Of a DNA stretch of 64,000 bases, positions 21,541 to 35,844 are shown piece by piece. Position numbers and translations under genes: made by a program. Where the stretch lies: assembly GCF_018913965.1 (NCBI RefSeq), contig NZ_JAHMHG010000004.1, positions 1-64,000 on the forward strand, in the 5' to 3' direction. The first letter of the stretch is position 1. Each line of letters starts with the position of its first letter. Below the pieces are notes generated by a model that saw only the letters and a program-made list of their open reading frames with translations, searched no databases and was not told the DNA's origin. The DNA is from Mycoplasma sp. CSL7491-lung (GTDB lineage: Bacteria > Bacillota_I > Bacilli_A > Mycoplasmatales > Metamycoplasmataceae).

Positions 21541-22383
21541 TTATAACACATTATTAAATTTTAGTATTTCTATGATAGTTTCTCCTATTGCATTTGTGTT
21601 ATTTTTACCAATAATTCTACTTGCGGCTTCCTTTGCATCGTCTGTTGCGTTGCCCATTGCAAAACTTAAGTTAGCATTTTTTAACATTGCAATATCGTTT
21701 CCACTATCACCAAAACTAATCAAATTTTTATGTGATAAACCTTCTAATTCTAAAACTTTTTCAAGACCCTTTAATTTATTAACACCTAAAGGGTTAATGT
21801 CAGTATACACTCCGTTGGTTAGAAAAATTGAAACCTTGTACTTATCAAGCAACTTAATAATTTCACTAGTTATCTTTTTCGCAAGTTTTTTAGGATTTCT
21901 AGTTGCGATTTGAACAATATGAAAATTATTATTTTCTATATTATTTTTCAAGTCTTGTATATTACAAATGTTTAATATATTAAGATCCATTTTATTTTCA
22001 TTACTTAGCCAATTAGGTATTTTACTTTCAGGTAAAATAGTACAATTATAATCTAACGAATCTATTGTTAATACTAGTTTATTTTCATCTGAGTATTCTC
22101 TAATAATATCAAATATGGCATTATCTAATTTGCCTAACACAAAGGTTTTTTTGTTTTTTATATCGTATATAACCGCTCCGTTAGAACACACAAAATAATC
22201 AAAATTATGAATAGTATTTTTGTTAAATAAAGGTAATACTTTACTTATACCTCTTCCAGTAGCTATTACATTTAGATTACCTGATTTTTTAGACAAATTC
22301 AAAGCATTAAAATTAAATTCTGAAATGCTATTATCTTCACCTAAAATGGTTCCATCCAAATCAAAAGCAAAAAGTTTTTTCAT
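21541..22383 (-). CDS. HAD-superfamily phosphatase, Cof type
   Basis: A 280-residue Cof-type HAD hydrolase. Motif I FDLDGTILG is at residues 6-14 with the nucleophile Asp, motif II is IATGRG near 42, motif III Lys lies in GVNKLKGLEKVLE, and motif IV is SFGDSGNDIAML near 223. These enzymes typically dephosphorylate sugar phosphates or cofactors such as FMN or PLP; the substrate here is unknown. A TAGGAG ribosome-binding site precedes ATG 22383. A paralogous HAD protein is at 52823-53635. Confidence 0.9.
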   Translation of the reverse strand: MKKLFAFDLDGTILGEDNSISEFNFNALNLSKKSGNLNVIATGRGISKVLPLFNKNTIHNFDYFVCSNGAVIYDIKNKKTFVLGKLDNAIFDIIREYSDENKLVLTIDSLDYNCTILPESKIPNWLSNENKMDLNILNICNIQDLKNNIENNNFHIVQIATRNPKKLAKKITSEIIKLLDKYKVSIFLTNGVYTDINPLGVNKLKGLEKVLELEGLSHKNLISFGDSGNDIAMLKNANLSFAMGNATDDAKEAASRIIGKNNTNAIGETIIEILKFNNVL

Positions 22384-22576
22384 TTATAAACTCCTATCGT
22401 TTTCTTATAAAAAGAAACATTTTTAATTATATATATTTATTTGTATTTTTTATAAAATTAAAAAATAAAACTTAATAAACAAGACACAAACTTAGATGTT
22501 TTTTTAATGAATTAATATTACTATTATAACTTTTAAACAATAATAATTATTAGTTAATGTATAAATTAAATTATTG

Positions 22577-22620
22577 TATAATATAAATACGCTTAAATAT
22601 TATAATCTAAATAAGGAGGA
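22577..22620 (+). promoter_or_regulatory. Promoter and strong ribosome-binding site of rpmH
   Basis: TATAAT occurs twice (22577-22582 and 22601-22606). A strong AAGGAGG lies just before ATG 22624. The intergenic stretch 22384-22620 is otherwise AT-rich, and I saw no cluster of DnaA boxes in it. Confidence 0.6.
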
Positions 22621-22623
22621 AAA

Positions 22624-22770
22624 ATGAGCAAACGTACATACCAACCTAATAAACGAAAACATGCAAAAGTTCACGGTTTTAGAGCAAGAATGAAAACTGC
22701 CAATGGTAGAAAAGTATTAGCTGCTAGAAGAGCTAAAGGTAGAAAACATTTAACAGTTTCTGACAAATAA
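22624..22770 (+). CDS. rpmH: 50S ribosomal protein L34
   Basis: A 48-residue, Arg/Lys-rich protein with the invariant L34 pattern [17 protein letters not shown] followed by [13 protein letters not shown]. It begins the conserved rpmH-rnpA-yidC cluster, which in many bacteria lies next to dnaA and the replication origin. Here a HAD phosphatase lies upstream instead of dnaA. Confidence 0.97.
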   Translation: MSKRTYQPNKRKHAKVHGFRARMKTANGRKVLAARRAKGRKHLTVSDK

Positions 22771-22783
22771 TAAAAGCACCAAC

Positions 22784-23113
22784 ATGAAAAAAATATATCG
22801 ACTAAAAAAGAATTGGGATTTTCAAGAAATAATAAGTAAAAACAATTCATTACATAATAAATATATTGTTTTATACTACAAGAAAAGTAATTCTTTTAAA
22901 ATGGGTATAACAATACCTAAAAAATTTGAAAATGCTGTTGGTCGTAATTTTAATAAAAGACAACTCAAGGCAATAATAAATAATTTAAATCCGTATGATT
23001 TAAATTATGATTTTGTTATTATTGCAAGAAAAGAGTTTTGTAACTCTCCTTTTTCTATTAAAAAAGTAGAAATACAAAAATTATTTGAAAGATTTAGAAA
23101 AAATGAAAAATAA
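22784..23113 (+). CDS. rnpA: Ribonuclease P protein component
   Basis: The protein subunit of RNase P, which with the catalytic RNA matures the 5' ends of tRNAs. It has 109 residues. The family signature RNFNKRQLK lies near residues 55-63, and the basic, aromatic N-terminal half (YRLKKNWDFQEI) fits the family. The Trp here is TGG. Its 3' end overlaps the proposed yidC start at 23103. Confidence 0.94.
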   Translation: MKKIYRLKKNWDFQEIISKNNSLHNKYIVLYYKKSNSFKMGITIPKKFENAVGRNFNKRQLKAIINNLNPYDLNYDFVIIARKEFCNSPFSIKKVEIQKLFERFRKNEK

Positions 23114-25151
23114 TAACTTTAATTATTTTAGAAACAATAACAATAGTTCGGACGAAAAAAAAGAAAAAGCTAAAAAAGGTTTTTTTAAATGAATGAAAAT
23201 CATTTTATATCTTTTAATTTTTGGTCTAACTATGACAGGTTGTATTCAATCATTTGTTTTGAAAAATTCAACAACCGTTGGTAACGGTATAGAATTTTTC
23301 ACAAATAAAAATGATATTGCACCTAGAGTTAATACATTCAAAGAACGTGAATATGGTAATGAAAAAACAACAACATTACCTTTAGTTGACAATGACGGAA
23401 ACGATACAGAAAAAAAATTAGAAATATCAAAGCTACAAATATTAGAACAAAATGCTGATAAAAACATCTATGTTAATGATAGAGAAATTTTATCTAAATT
23501 AAGAGAACAAACCACAGAAAACGGTGGTCAATACGGTGTCGAAACTAATGGTCAAAAAATATTCTTATCCGCTATTAATATTGAAAGCCAAAAAGATAAT
23601 AACAATAGATTTATTGTAGAAAAAAATGGTAGATATTTATTTAAATCTGCTAACTCAACTTCTTATAAATATGTAAACGATATTGATGATATTGTATTGC
23701 TAAGATTTTTACCTAATACCGCTATTCCATATATTGATGTAAAGAAACATAAAATAGATGTAAAATCTGCAGATAGTAAAAAAACAATACAAAAAGATGT
23801 TTACAATGTTGATAGTAAAGGAAACTTATCAGTTAACTTTATTAGTGGTTTACAATTAGTAAATAACTACAATGAAAAAGACGAAAATATTACAAACGTA
23901 AACGATAAAATTACAATTGCAAACTTTATGTTTGCTAGAGATGTTTTACAAGAATTTTATAATTATACATTTGGTAAAAATAGTAAATTTTTAAGTGATT
24001 TAAATAAATATACAATAAATAAAATTAACGACGAAGACTTTACATCAGTATCAGAATATTTTAAAAGTTTAATAAAAGACGACAAAAAAGTAATAGTTGC
24101 TCAAGATAGTGATGAAACTTTATTTGAAGTTTCTCAACCGGAATTAACATTAATTAGAATGTACCAAGAAACAATGCTTAATTATCTAAATTCTTTAGGA
24201 TTTGTAGAAAAAAGAAAAGATAAAAACGACCCAAAAAGTGTAGAACAATCTAAAATTATTTCTTCTAATATTAATAAGTATAATTTTGAAGAATCAAAAT
24301 TAAACGTTATTAATAAAGAATTATTGTTTAGAGGTGATTATCCTTTACAACCTATTTCTAATTGAGCACAATCGTGAGAATATGGACCATTCTATGGTTT
24401 AATAGTTTATCCATTATCAGTTGTTGTGCAATCATTACAACAATCACTACCTGATTTAAAAGGGTGAGAAGCAATTATCGCCATTGTTATTTCATTGGTT
24501 TTAACAAGATTAATAGCATTAGCATTAACTTTTAAAACTAAAATGTCACAATCATTACAAGAAGGATTAAGATATAAAAAAGCGGCAATAGAAGCTAAAT
24601 ATCAAGGTTTTGAAAAAAATAAACAAATGAAAATGAGAAAAAACCAAGAAATTCAAGCACTATATGCAAAATACAATATTAATCCTTTAGATCAATTTGG
24701 TAGTTTATTAATATCAATGCCTATTTTCCTTGCTATGTGAAGGGTTATTCAAGGTATTCCTGAAATTAAAGATACAGTTTGATTAGGATTAAACTTCTCT
24801 TCAGTTTCATTCCAAAAAGTTATGGGTGGAGACTTTAGTTATCTATGAATTTTAGTACTAACTATAGCAATCCAAATACTTTCTCAATTATTACCACAAT
24901 TCTTAAATAGAAAAAAATTCAAAAGAACTACAACAATCTCAGAAAAGAACGCGCTTAAAAAATCAGAAAAAACTCAAAAAATTATGGTCGCGGTGTTCGC
25001 AATTATTACAATTATGTTCGGAGTTGGTGTTCAAATTTATTGATTATTCGGTGGATTATGACAAATGCTTGAAGTTCTTTCATTACACAAACTTAAGAAA
25101 ACAAAATGGTTTAAAGAAAAATATTCTAAAAAACTAGCTAGAAAATCATAA
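23103..25151 (+). CDS. yidC: Membrane protein insertase YidC
   Basis: YidC inserts and folds membrane proteins, alone or with SecYEG. The frame is 682 residues from ATG 23103, overlapping rnpA, or 652 from ATG 23193. A basic N-terminus is followed by a first membrane helix that ends in a lipobox-like MTGC, with Cys47 in the longer form. A large extracellular region of about 340 residues follows. The conserved insertase core with five helices begins near residue 425 (YGPFYGLIVYPLS). The cytosolic loop with RYKKAAIEAKYQ and QEIQALYAKYNINP is visible, as is LLISMPIFLAMWRVI. Eleven or more Trp codons are TGA. A terminator follows at once. Confidence 0.92.
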
Positions 25152-25183
25152 AAATGACTTTAGCAAATGCTTAGTCATTTTTT
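25151..25183 (+). terminator. Terminator after yidC
   Basis: AAAATGACT pairs with AGTCATTTTTT around a short TAGC/GC inner stem. It overlaps the yidC stop codon. Confidence 0.7.
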
Positions 25184-25278
25184 ATATGCAAAATCATAAA
25201 AATTTATTAAAAAATATATATAAAATAAATGCAAATTTTAACTAACAAAATACTTATTTTTACGCTATTTTTTGCTTT

Positions 25279-25292
25279 GTTGATATATCAAG
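25279..25292. promoter_or_regulatory. Candidate GntR operator upstream of pullulanase
   Basis: GTTGATATATCAAG matches the palindrome at 13540-13553 at 13 of 14 positions. It ends 38 bases upstream of the TATAAT of the pullulanase operon. This links the plus-strand catabolic operon to the minus-strand uptake block. Confidence 0.6.
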
Positions 25293-25330
25293 AATTTAAA
25301 CAAAATTTAATGCTAAAAACGCTTATTTTA

Positions 25331-25336
25331 TATAAT
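25331..25336 (+). promoter_or_regulatory. -10 box of the pullulanase operon, apparently leaderless
   Basis: A perfect TATAAT ends nine bases before ATG 25346, with no Shine-Dalgarno sequence between them. Confidence 0.55.
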
Positions 25337-25345
25337 ACTATCACT

Positions 25346-29016
<3,671 letters not shown>

Positions 29017-29017
29017 A

Positions 29018-31402
29018 ATGAAAGACTTTTTAAAATATGATTTAGAAAATAAAACAGTTACACAAGTTAAATTTGATCGTAATGTAACAGCTAAAACAGA
29101 AAGTATTTTTGCTTTAGGTAACGGTTATATGGGTATAAGAAGTGCTGATGAAGAAAAAGCTTCATATAACAAAGAAGATTTTTTCGTAAACGGTATGTTC
29201 AATAAAGATACAAAAGATGATGTATCAGAATTAGCTAATTTAGCAGATTTAATGACTACTCCTATTTTTATGAACGGCTTACAATTTGATCTTAAAAATA
29301 GAGATGAATATTCAAAAACACTTTACATTCGTGAAGGATATTTAAAAAGAACTGTAGTCGCAAAAAGAGGAAGTGGAAAATTTGAATTCAATTTTGAGCG
29401 TTTTGTTTCAAACGCAGATGCAAATGTATACGGACAAAAAATTACAATCAAAGTTTTAGAAACACCAGAAAACAATTCTGTTAAACTTACTCTTAAACCT
29501 GCGATTAACGGTCAAGTAACAAATAGTGGTACTCAACACTTTGGGGAAGGTAAAAAAGCAAGACCTACTACCGAATCATTGCAAATGGAACAAGAAACAA
29601 CTTTATCTAAAAAACTTGCTGTTCACAATATGATTACTAGATTATTTGTTAATGGTAAACGTATAAAAGGTGGACATGACGATTATGTTGTAGAAATGCA
29701 ACGTCGTTATGTCGGATTTAAAATTAATGTCGATGTAAAACCGGGTGATATTATTGTTTTAGAAAAACTTATGTCAGTCCACACAAGTGTAGATGGTAAA
29801 AAATTCTTACTTAAACATGATATTGTTAAAGAAAACGCAAACCTTAAACATGCTGAACTTTTAGCTCAAACATACGATAACTTAAAAGAAGCATCAATTA
29901 ACACAATGGATGAAAGAGTTTGAAAACAATTCTACGTTCAAATCAAAGGTGAAAACGAAGAAAGTAAATACGATTCACTTGCTTTAGATTTTGGTATTTT
30001 CCACTTAAACGGTTTTGTCCCAAGACATTCAACAAATATGAATGTAGGTGCAAAAGGACTTTCTGGAGAAGGTTACCAAGGACACACATATTGAGATACA
30101 GAATTCTTTATTAATCCTATTTACTTATTTAATGAACCAAAAATTGTTAAAAACTTATTAACATATAGATATAAAGGTATTCAAGGAGCTCGTGCTAAAG
30201 CAAAAGAAGTTAAGGAACGTGAAGAAGAAAGCAACTTATTAGGTGCGCAATTCCCTTGAGAAATGGCGTGACCTACTGAGGGAGAAGTGTGTCCATATTG
30301 AGGTCAAGCAGATGTTGCTACAGGTAAACAAGTTCCTATCGCTTCAAGACGTCAAGAAATTCACGTTTCCGCAGACGTTGCTTATGCAGTTAACCAATAC
30401 TATAATGTAACTAAAGATGAGAAATTTATGGAAAAAATGGGATTCGAAATGATTATCGATACAGCCATTTTCTATCAACATAGAGCCGAACTTCAACCAG
30501 ATGGAAGTTATGAAATTAAAGATGTTATGGGTCCTAACGAATACAAAGGTAACATAGACAATAATGCATACATCAATATGTTCGCAAAACAAAACATTGA
30601 TTTAGCATTAAAATACATAAAATACTTAAAAGCTAAAAAACCATATGTGTGAGCATCTATCAAACAAAAAATACCGTACGCAATTAATGTTTCAAAATTA
30701 AAAGAAGTTTCTGAAAAGTTAGTTCAACAAAAACCAAATCAAGATTTAATTATTGCAGAAAATGATCAATTCTTAAAATTACCTAAAATAGATGTTTTAC
30801 CATTCCAAATGCTTGGAGATGCTGGTAAAAAACTATTTAACACTACAGAAGGTATTAAGCGTTTATCATCTCAATTAGTAAAACAAGCAGACGTAGTTTT
30901 ACTAACAAACATATTGCCACACCTATATTCAAAAGAGGTTCGTGAAGCAAACTTTAATTACTACGAACCACTTACAACACATGATTCATCATTATCTCCT
31001 GCAACATACGCAATTGAAGCAGCAAGACTTAAAAAAATTGATAAAGCTTATGATATTTTTAAATACGGAATTAATATAGATTTAGGCCCAGCAATGCATA
31101 CTTCAAATGCCGGGATTCATGCAGGTTCATTAGCAGCAATCTACCAAATGATAGTGTTTGGATTCGGTGGACTTGATTGACATGATGATAAATTACATTT
31201 AGATCCAATTTTACCTAAAGCATGATCAGGACTAACATATAGATTTAAATATCAAGGAACATTATTTGAAGTTATTCTAGAAAAAACACAATTTAGTATT
31301 AAAACAATTGGTACATCAAGATTTGACGGTGTAATATATGTTCATGGTAAAAAAGAATACATTACAAATAAACCAACATTATTCGAGGTAAAAAATGACT
31401 AA
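29018..31402 (+). CDS. mapA: Maltose phosphorylase (GH65)
   Basis: A 794-residue GH65 phosphorylase that splits maltose with phosphate to glucose and beta-glucose-1-phosphate. The predicted general acid Glu lies in VMGPNEYKG near residue 510, and the phosphate-binding loop is TTHDSSLSPATY near 660. GH65 N-terminal features such as FALGNGYMGIR are clear. Trehalose or kojibiose phosphorylases are the alternatives. The adjoining beta-phosphoglucomutase gene is needed in either case, because the product is the beta anomer. The start has an AAGAGG ribosome-binding site. The gene overlaps pgmB by eight bases. Confidence 0.92.
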
Positions 31403-32063
31403 AATTAAAGGATTTATTTTTGACTTAGACGGTGTTATTACTGATACAGCAGTTTTACACTTTAAAGCATGAAGAGAAATAGTTAAGGAATTTGGGATTG
31501 ATTATACAAATGATGATAATGAAAAATTAAGAGGTTTACCAAGATTAGATACACTTAAAGCAATTATCAAAATTAAAAAACCTGATCTTGTACTATCAGA
31601 ATCAGAAATGAATGATATCGCAACAAGAAAAAATGATTTATATAAAGTTTTATTATCTACAGAAATTAATAAAGAATCATTATTACCAGGGATAGGTAAG
31701 TTCTTAACAGATGCTAAAGATGCAGGAATTAAATTATCAATTGCTTCAAGTAGTTATAATGCACCTACAATTTTAGATAAATTAGGAATCAAAGAAATGT
31801 TTGATTTTATCGTTTATCCTGGGGATGTTAAAAACGGAAAACCTGCACCGGATATCTTTATTCAAGCAGCTAAAGGTGTTAATTTATCAGTGGATCAATG
31901 TATTGGATTTGAAGATGCTCCAGCGGGTATTCAAGGTATTAAAGATGCAAACATGTATGCTGTAGCTATTACACACGGATCATCTGAAGATTTTTCAAAA
32001 GCCGATACAATCTACAAATCAACTTCAGAGTTAGATTTTCAAACAATTATTAAATTAAAATAA
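31395..32063 (+). CDS. pgmB: Beta-phosphoglucomutase
   Basis: This 222-residue HAD-family mutase converts beta-glucose-1-phosphate, the product of maltose phosphorylase, to glucose-6-phosphate. Motif I FDLDGVITDT (residues 9-18) holds the Asp nucleophile and the second Asp. The cap has KLRGLPR, typical of the enzyme (GxxR motif). SIASSSYNAP, GKPAPDIF and GFEDAPAGIQG are further family landmarks. The single Trp is TGA. It is the last gene of the operon and is followed by a terminator. Confidence 0.94.
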
Positions 32064-32068
32064 AACTA

Positions 32069-32099
32069 AAAATCAGGATACTAGATATCTTGATTTTTT
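32069..32099 (+). terminator. Terminator of the maltose catabolic operon
   Basis: AAAATCAGGATA pairs with TATCTTGATTTTTT, with one G-U pair, directly after pgmB. The stretch 32100-32267 that follows is almost pure A/T and shows no gene. Confidence 0.75.
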
Positions 32100-32245
32100 A
32101 ATAAATTAATTAAATTTTATAAACTATCGAAAATATTTAATAAAAAATATCATCATTTAATTTTTTATATTATAATAATATTGCTCAATTAAATATTTTT
32201 ATAAATTAACTTATAAAAAAGATAAATTTATGTTATACTATACTT

Positions 32246-32295
32246 ACTACAAAAAAATAATTAATTTTTTACAAATTCTTTTTTTGTAGTATAAT
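32246..32295 (+). promoter_or_regulatory. tRNA operon promoter inside an inverted repeat
   Basis: TTTACA (32268-32273), 16 bases, then TATAAT (32290-32295) form a good promoter for the eight tRNA genes. An inverted repeat with 12-base arms (ACTACAAAAAAA at 32246-32257, TTTTTTTGTAGT at 32279-32290) spans it and touches the -10 box. Confidence 0.6.
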
Positions 32296-32317
32296 ACTAT
32301 AGCCTAAAAAATAAGTT

Positions 32318-32394
32318 GGAGAAGTAGCTCAGCTTGGTAGAGCACTACATTTGGGCTGTAGTGGTCGCAGGTTCAAATCCTGTCTTCTTCACCA
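32318..32394 (+). tRNA. tRNA-Pro (TGG)
   Basis: Acceptor stem GGAGAAG pairs with CTTCTTC; anticodon loop TTTGGGC gives TGG; CCA is encoded. First gene of the eight-tRNA operon. Confidence 0.96.
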
Positions 32395-32399
32395 TTTAT

Positions 32400-32476
32400 G
32401 GGGGGTTAGCTCATTTGGCTAGAGCGCCTGCCTTGCACGCAGGAGGTGGTGGGTTCGAATCCCATACTCTCCACCA
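32400..32476 (+). tRNA. tRNA-Ala (TGC)
   Basis: Acceptor stem GGGGGGT pairs with ACTCTCC using G-U pairs; anticodon loop CTTGCAC gives TGC; CCA encoded. Confidence 0.96.
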
Positions 32477-32481
32477 TATAT

Positions 32482-32558
32482 GGCACTGTAGCTCAGTTGG
32501 TTAGAGCATCCGGTTCATACCCGGAAGGTCAAGAGTTCGACTCTCTTCGGTGCTACCA
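32482..32558 (+). tRNA. tRNA-Met (CAT), elongator
   Basis: Acceptor GGCACTG pairs with CGGTGCT; anticodon loop TTCATAC gives CAT. A paired first position and GTTCGGTTCATAC-like context fit elongator Met, unlike the other two CAT tRNAs here. Confidence 0.85.
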
Positions 32559-32587
32559 AAAATAACTATAAATCCATTATATTTATT

Positions 32588-32663
32588 GGACCTATAGCTC
32601 AATGGTTAGAGCAACCGGCTCATAACCGGTTGGTTACAGGTTCGAGTCCTGTTAGGTCCACCA
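32588..32663 (+). tRNA. tRNA-Ile2 (CAT, lysidine-modified)
   Basis: Acceptor GGACCTA pairs with TAGGTCC; anticodon loop CTCATAA gives CAT. The body resembles the Bacillus minor Ile tRNA, whose C34 is changed to lysidine by TilS to read AUA. A Met tRNA is the less likely alternative. Confidence 0.75.
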
Positions 32664-32670
32664 ATAAAAT

Positions 32671-32763
32671 GGGTGATTACCCAAGTCCGGCTGAAGGGAG
32701 CAGTCTTGAAAACTGCCAGGGGCTTCACGGCCCGCGGGGGTTCGAATCCCTCATCACCCGCCA
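32671..32763 (+). tRNA. tRNA-Ser (TGA)
   Basis: A long class II tRNA with a large variable arm (GGGGCTTCACGGCCC region); acceptor GGGTGAT pairs with ATCACCC; anticodon loop CTTGAAA gives TGA; CCA encoded. Confidence 0.95.
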
Positions 32764-32789
32764 TTTTTATAGTTTATTAATTTTTATAT

Positions 32790-32866
<77 letters not shown>

Positions 32867-32869
32867 AAT

Positions 32870-32946
32870 GGTCCAGTGGTAAAGTGGTTTAATACGCCTC
32901 CCTGTCACGGAGGAGAACGCGGGTTCGATCCCCGTCTGGACCGCCA
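32870..32946 (+). tRNA. tRNA-Asp (GTC)
   Basis: Acceptor GGTCCAG pairs with CTGGACC; anticodon loop CTGTCAC gives GTC; CCA encoded. Only three bases separate it from tRNA-fMet. Confidence 0.95.
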
Positions 32947-32951
32947 TTTAT

Positions 32952-33027
32952 GGCCCTGTAGCTCAGTTGGTAGAGCAACAGATTGAAGCTCTGTGTGTCG
33001 CTGGTTCGATTCCTGCCGGGGCCACCA
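32952..33027 (+). tRNA. tRNA-Phe (GAA)
   Basis: Acceptor GGCCCTG pairs with CGGGGCC; anticodon loop TTGAAGC gives GAA; CCA encoded. Last gene of the tRNA operon. Confidence 0.96.
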
Positions 33028-33030
33028 TTC

Positions 33031-33087
33031 AAAATAACTCTATTTTGGAAGCTACATTTTAGCTTATAAAATAGAGTTATTTTTTTA
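33031..33087 (+). terminator. Terminator of the tRNA operon
   Basis: AAAATAACTCTATTTT pairs with AAAATAGAGTTATTTT, a 16-base stem followed by further T residues, right after tRNA-Phe. Confidence 0.85.
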
Positions 33088-33138
33088 TTTTATAATATAT
33101 AATTAAAAATATTTATAAATAATCTTTGTGGAGAAAAT

Positions 33139-35844
33139 ATGAATTATAAAAAAACATTAAACATGCCTAAAACTGATTTTGAAATGAGAGCAAACCTAAC
33201 TCAAAAAGAATCTAAATTTAGAGAACTTTGAGCAACAAGCGAAGTTTATAAAAAAGTTTTAGAAAAAAACAAGAACAATCCTCGCTTCATTTTACATGAT
33301 GGACCTCCATACGCAAACGGAGATATCCATGTTGGACACGCTTTAAATAAAATTTTAAAAGACATAATAGTAAGATACAAAACACTTAGGGGTTTTTATT
33401 CTCCTTTTGTTTTTGGTTGAGATACTCATGGTTTACCAATAGAACACAAAATGTTGACAGAGGCAAAATTAAATAAAGATGAACTAAGTCCTATTATTAT
33501 TAGAAAAAAAGCTGCTAAATACGCTTTAAAACAAGTAGATAAACAATTAAAACAATTGGAATTACTTCAATTGTTTACCAACTATGATAAAAAATATATA
33601 ACACTTGATAAAAAATATGAAGTTAAACAATTAGAAGTATTGAAGAAGCTTGTTTTCGATGGTTTAATTTATAAAGGCCTTAAACCTGTCTATTGATCAC
33701 CAAGTTCACAAAGTGCTCTAGCAGAATCAGAAGTTGAATACCAAGATGTTGTTTCACCTTCTATTTATGTTTCTTTCAATGTCGTTAGTTCTACTTTTAA
33801 ATCAATTAAACCAAATGATAAAATTATAATTTGAACAACAACACCATGAACATTATTGGCAAATGCAGGTGCTGCTTTAGGTGAAAAAATAGAATATAAT
33901 GTTTTGTCATATCAAGACCAACGTTATATTGTTGCTAAAGAATTATTAAACGAATTTGTTTCAAAGTTAAATTGAGAAGGATATGAAATTTTAGAAACAT
34001 TCATTGGTTCTGAAATTGAGAATCATTCAATTTTATATAACACACCTATAACAAAAGTTGAAGCTCCTTTAATTTTAGGTCACCACGTAACAACAGAATC
34101 TGGTACTGGTATAGTGCACATTGCACCTATGTTTGGTGAAGATGACTATTTAATTGGTAAAAAATACAATTTAAATATGATAATGCATATTTCGGATAAA
34201 GGATATATCGAAAATACAAATACACAATTTGATAATATTTTTTACGAAGATGCCAACAAATTAATTGGTCAATTTTTAGGTTCGGATTTATTACATTTTA
34301 GTCGTTTTAAGCACTCATATCCACACGATTGAAGAACACACAAACCAATAATTTATCGTGGGACACCACAATGATTTGTTTCAATTGATAAAATAAGAGA
34401 TAAAATACTTTCAGAAATTGAAAATAACGTTACTACATATCCTGAATGAGCGCACAAAAGACTTTATAATATGATTTTAAATAGAGGTGATTGAACAATT
34501 TCAAGACAAAGAACTTGAGGTGTTCCGCTAATCTTCTTTTACGATCAAGATAAAAACCCTGTATTTGAAGAAGAAATTTTTGACTATGTAATAAATCTTG
34601 TTTCACAGTTTGGAACAGATGTTTGATGAGAAAAAGAAACTGATGAATTATTACCAGAAAAATATCGTGGAAAAGGCTTTACTCGTGAAATGGATATAAT
34701 GGATGTATGATTCGATTCTGGTGTTTCAAGCATCGCTGTAGATATTGATGATGAAAACGGAATTAAACCTCCTTATGATTTATATTTAGAAGGTACAGAT
34801 CAATATCGTGGTTGATTTAACTCTTCAATCATTAATTCTGTGGCGTTCAACGGTTTTGCGCCTTATAAAAAAATAGTTTCACATGGATTCACTGTTGATA
34901 AAAAAGGTGAAAAAATGTCTAAATCTAAAGGCAATGTTATTAACCCTCTTGATATAGTTAAAAAACGTGGAGCAGACATTTTGAGATTATGAGTTGCTAA
35001 TTCTGAATACTCAAACGATATTTCTATTTCCGATGAAATACTAGATCAAAATACCGAAATTTACCGTAGAATTAGAAACACAATTAAATTCTTATTAGGT
35101 AACTTAAATAATTTTGAATACGACTCAGAACTAGAACGTACAGGAATTCATTTGTATATTAAAAATCAATTGGAAAATATTAAAGAAACTATTTTTAAAG
35201 CTTATGACGAATATAAATTTATCAACGTTATTAAAATATTAAACAACTACATAGTCGATCTTTCTAGTTTTTATTTAACAATAACAAAAGATATTTTATA
35301 TGTTCAAAAAATTGATAACCCTGAAAGAATTATGGTTTTAACTAATCTTTATGAAATAACTGAATTCTTAGTACACATAATTGCCCCTATTTTACCAACC
35401 ACATCAGAAGAAGCCTTTTCATTCTTTAATAGCAAGAATAAACCAATTTTACTAATGCTTTCAGAATATATGAACAATAATGAATTTAAGTACGATAATG
35501 TTATTTTAGAAAAATATCAAGAATTTTTCGAATTACGTGACGAAGTTAATGTCCTAATAGAAAAAGAAATTAAGAGCGGTCTAATTAAACGTTCAAATGA
35601 AGCACATTTAATTTTAAACACTAATTCTGATTTAATTAAATCACTAGATTTAAAAACATTATTAATGGTTGGTAAAGTAACTTTTGACAATACAAAAGAA
35701 ACACAGATAATAACATTTGAATCTTTAAAATGTGAAAGATGCTGAAACCACTTCGAGGAAAATGATTTCGATAAAAGCAATAACATTTGTTTAAGTTGTT
35801 CTAATATCGTAAAGGAATTTCCTTTAGATGAACTGGAAGATTAA
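33139..35844 (+). CDS. ileS: Isoleucyl-tRNA synthetase
   Basis: This class I synthetase charges tRNA-Ile. It has 901 residues. The HIGH motif appears as HVGH (64-67) after [10 protein letters not shown], the KMSKS loop is [14 protein letters not shown], and the editing domain shows WTTTPWTL and [11 protein letters not shown]-terminal zinc finger (CERCWNHF ... ICLSCS) is present. More than twenty Trp codons are TGA. A GTGGAGAAAATATG context gives a ribosome-binding site. Its end overlaps lspA by 17 bases. It lies directly downstream of the tRNA cluster that holds tRNA-Ile2. Confidence 0.96.

Noticed and set aside
25229-25345. Longer N-terminus of pullulanase from ATG 25229
   Set aside because: It would place the operator and TATAAT inside the coding region and encodes low-complexity residues before the conserved start.
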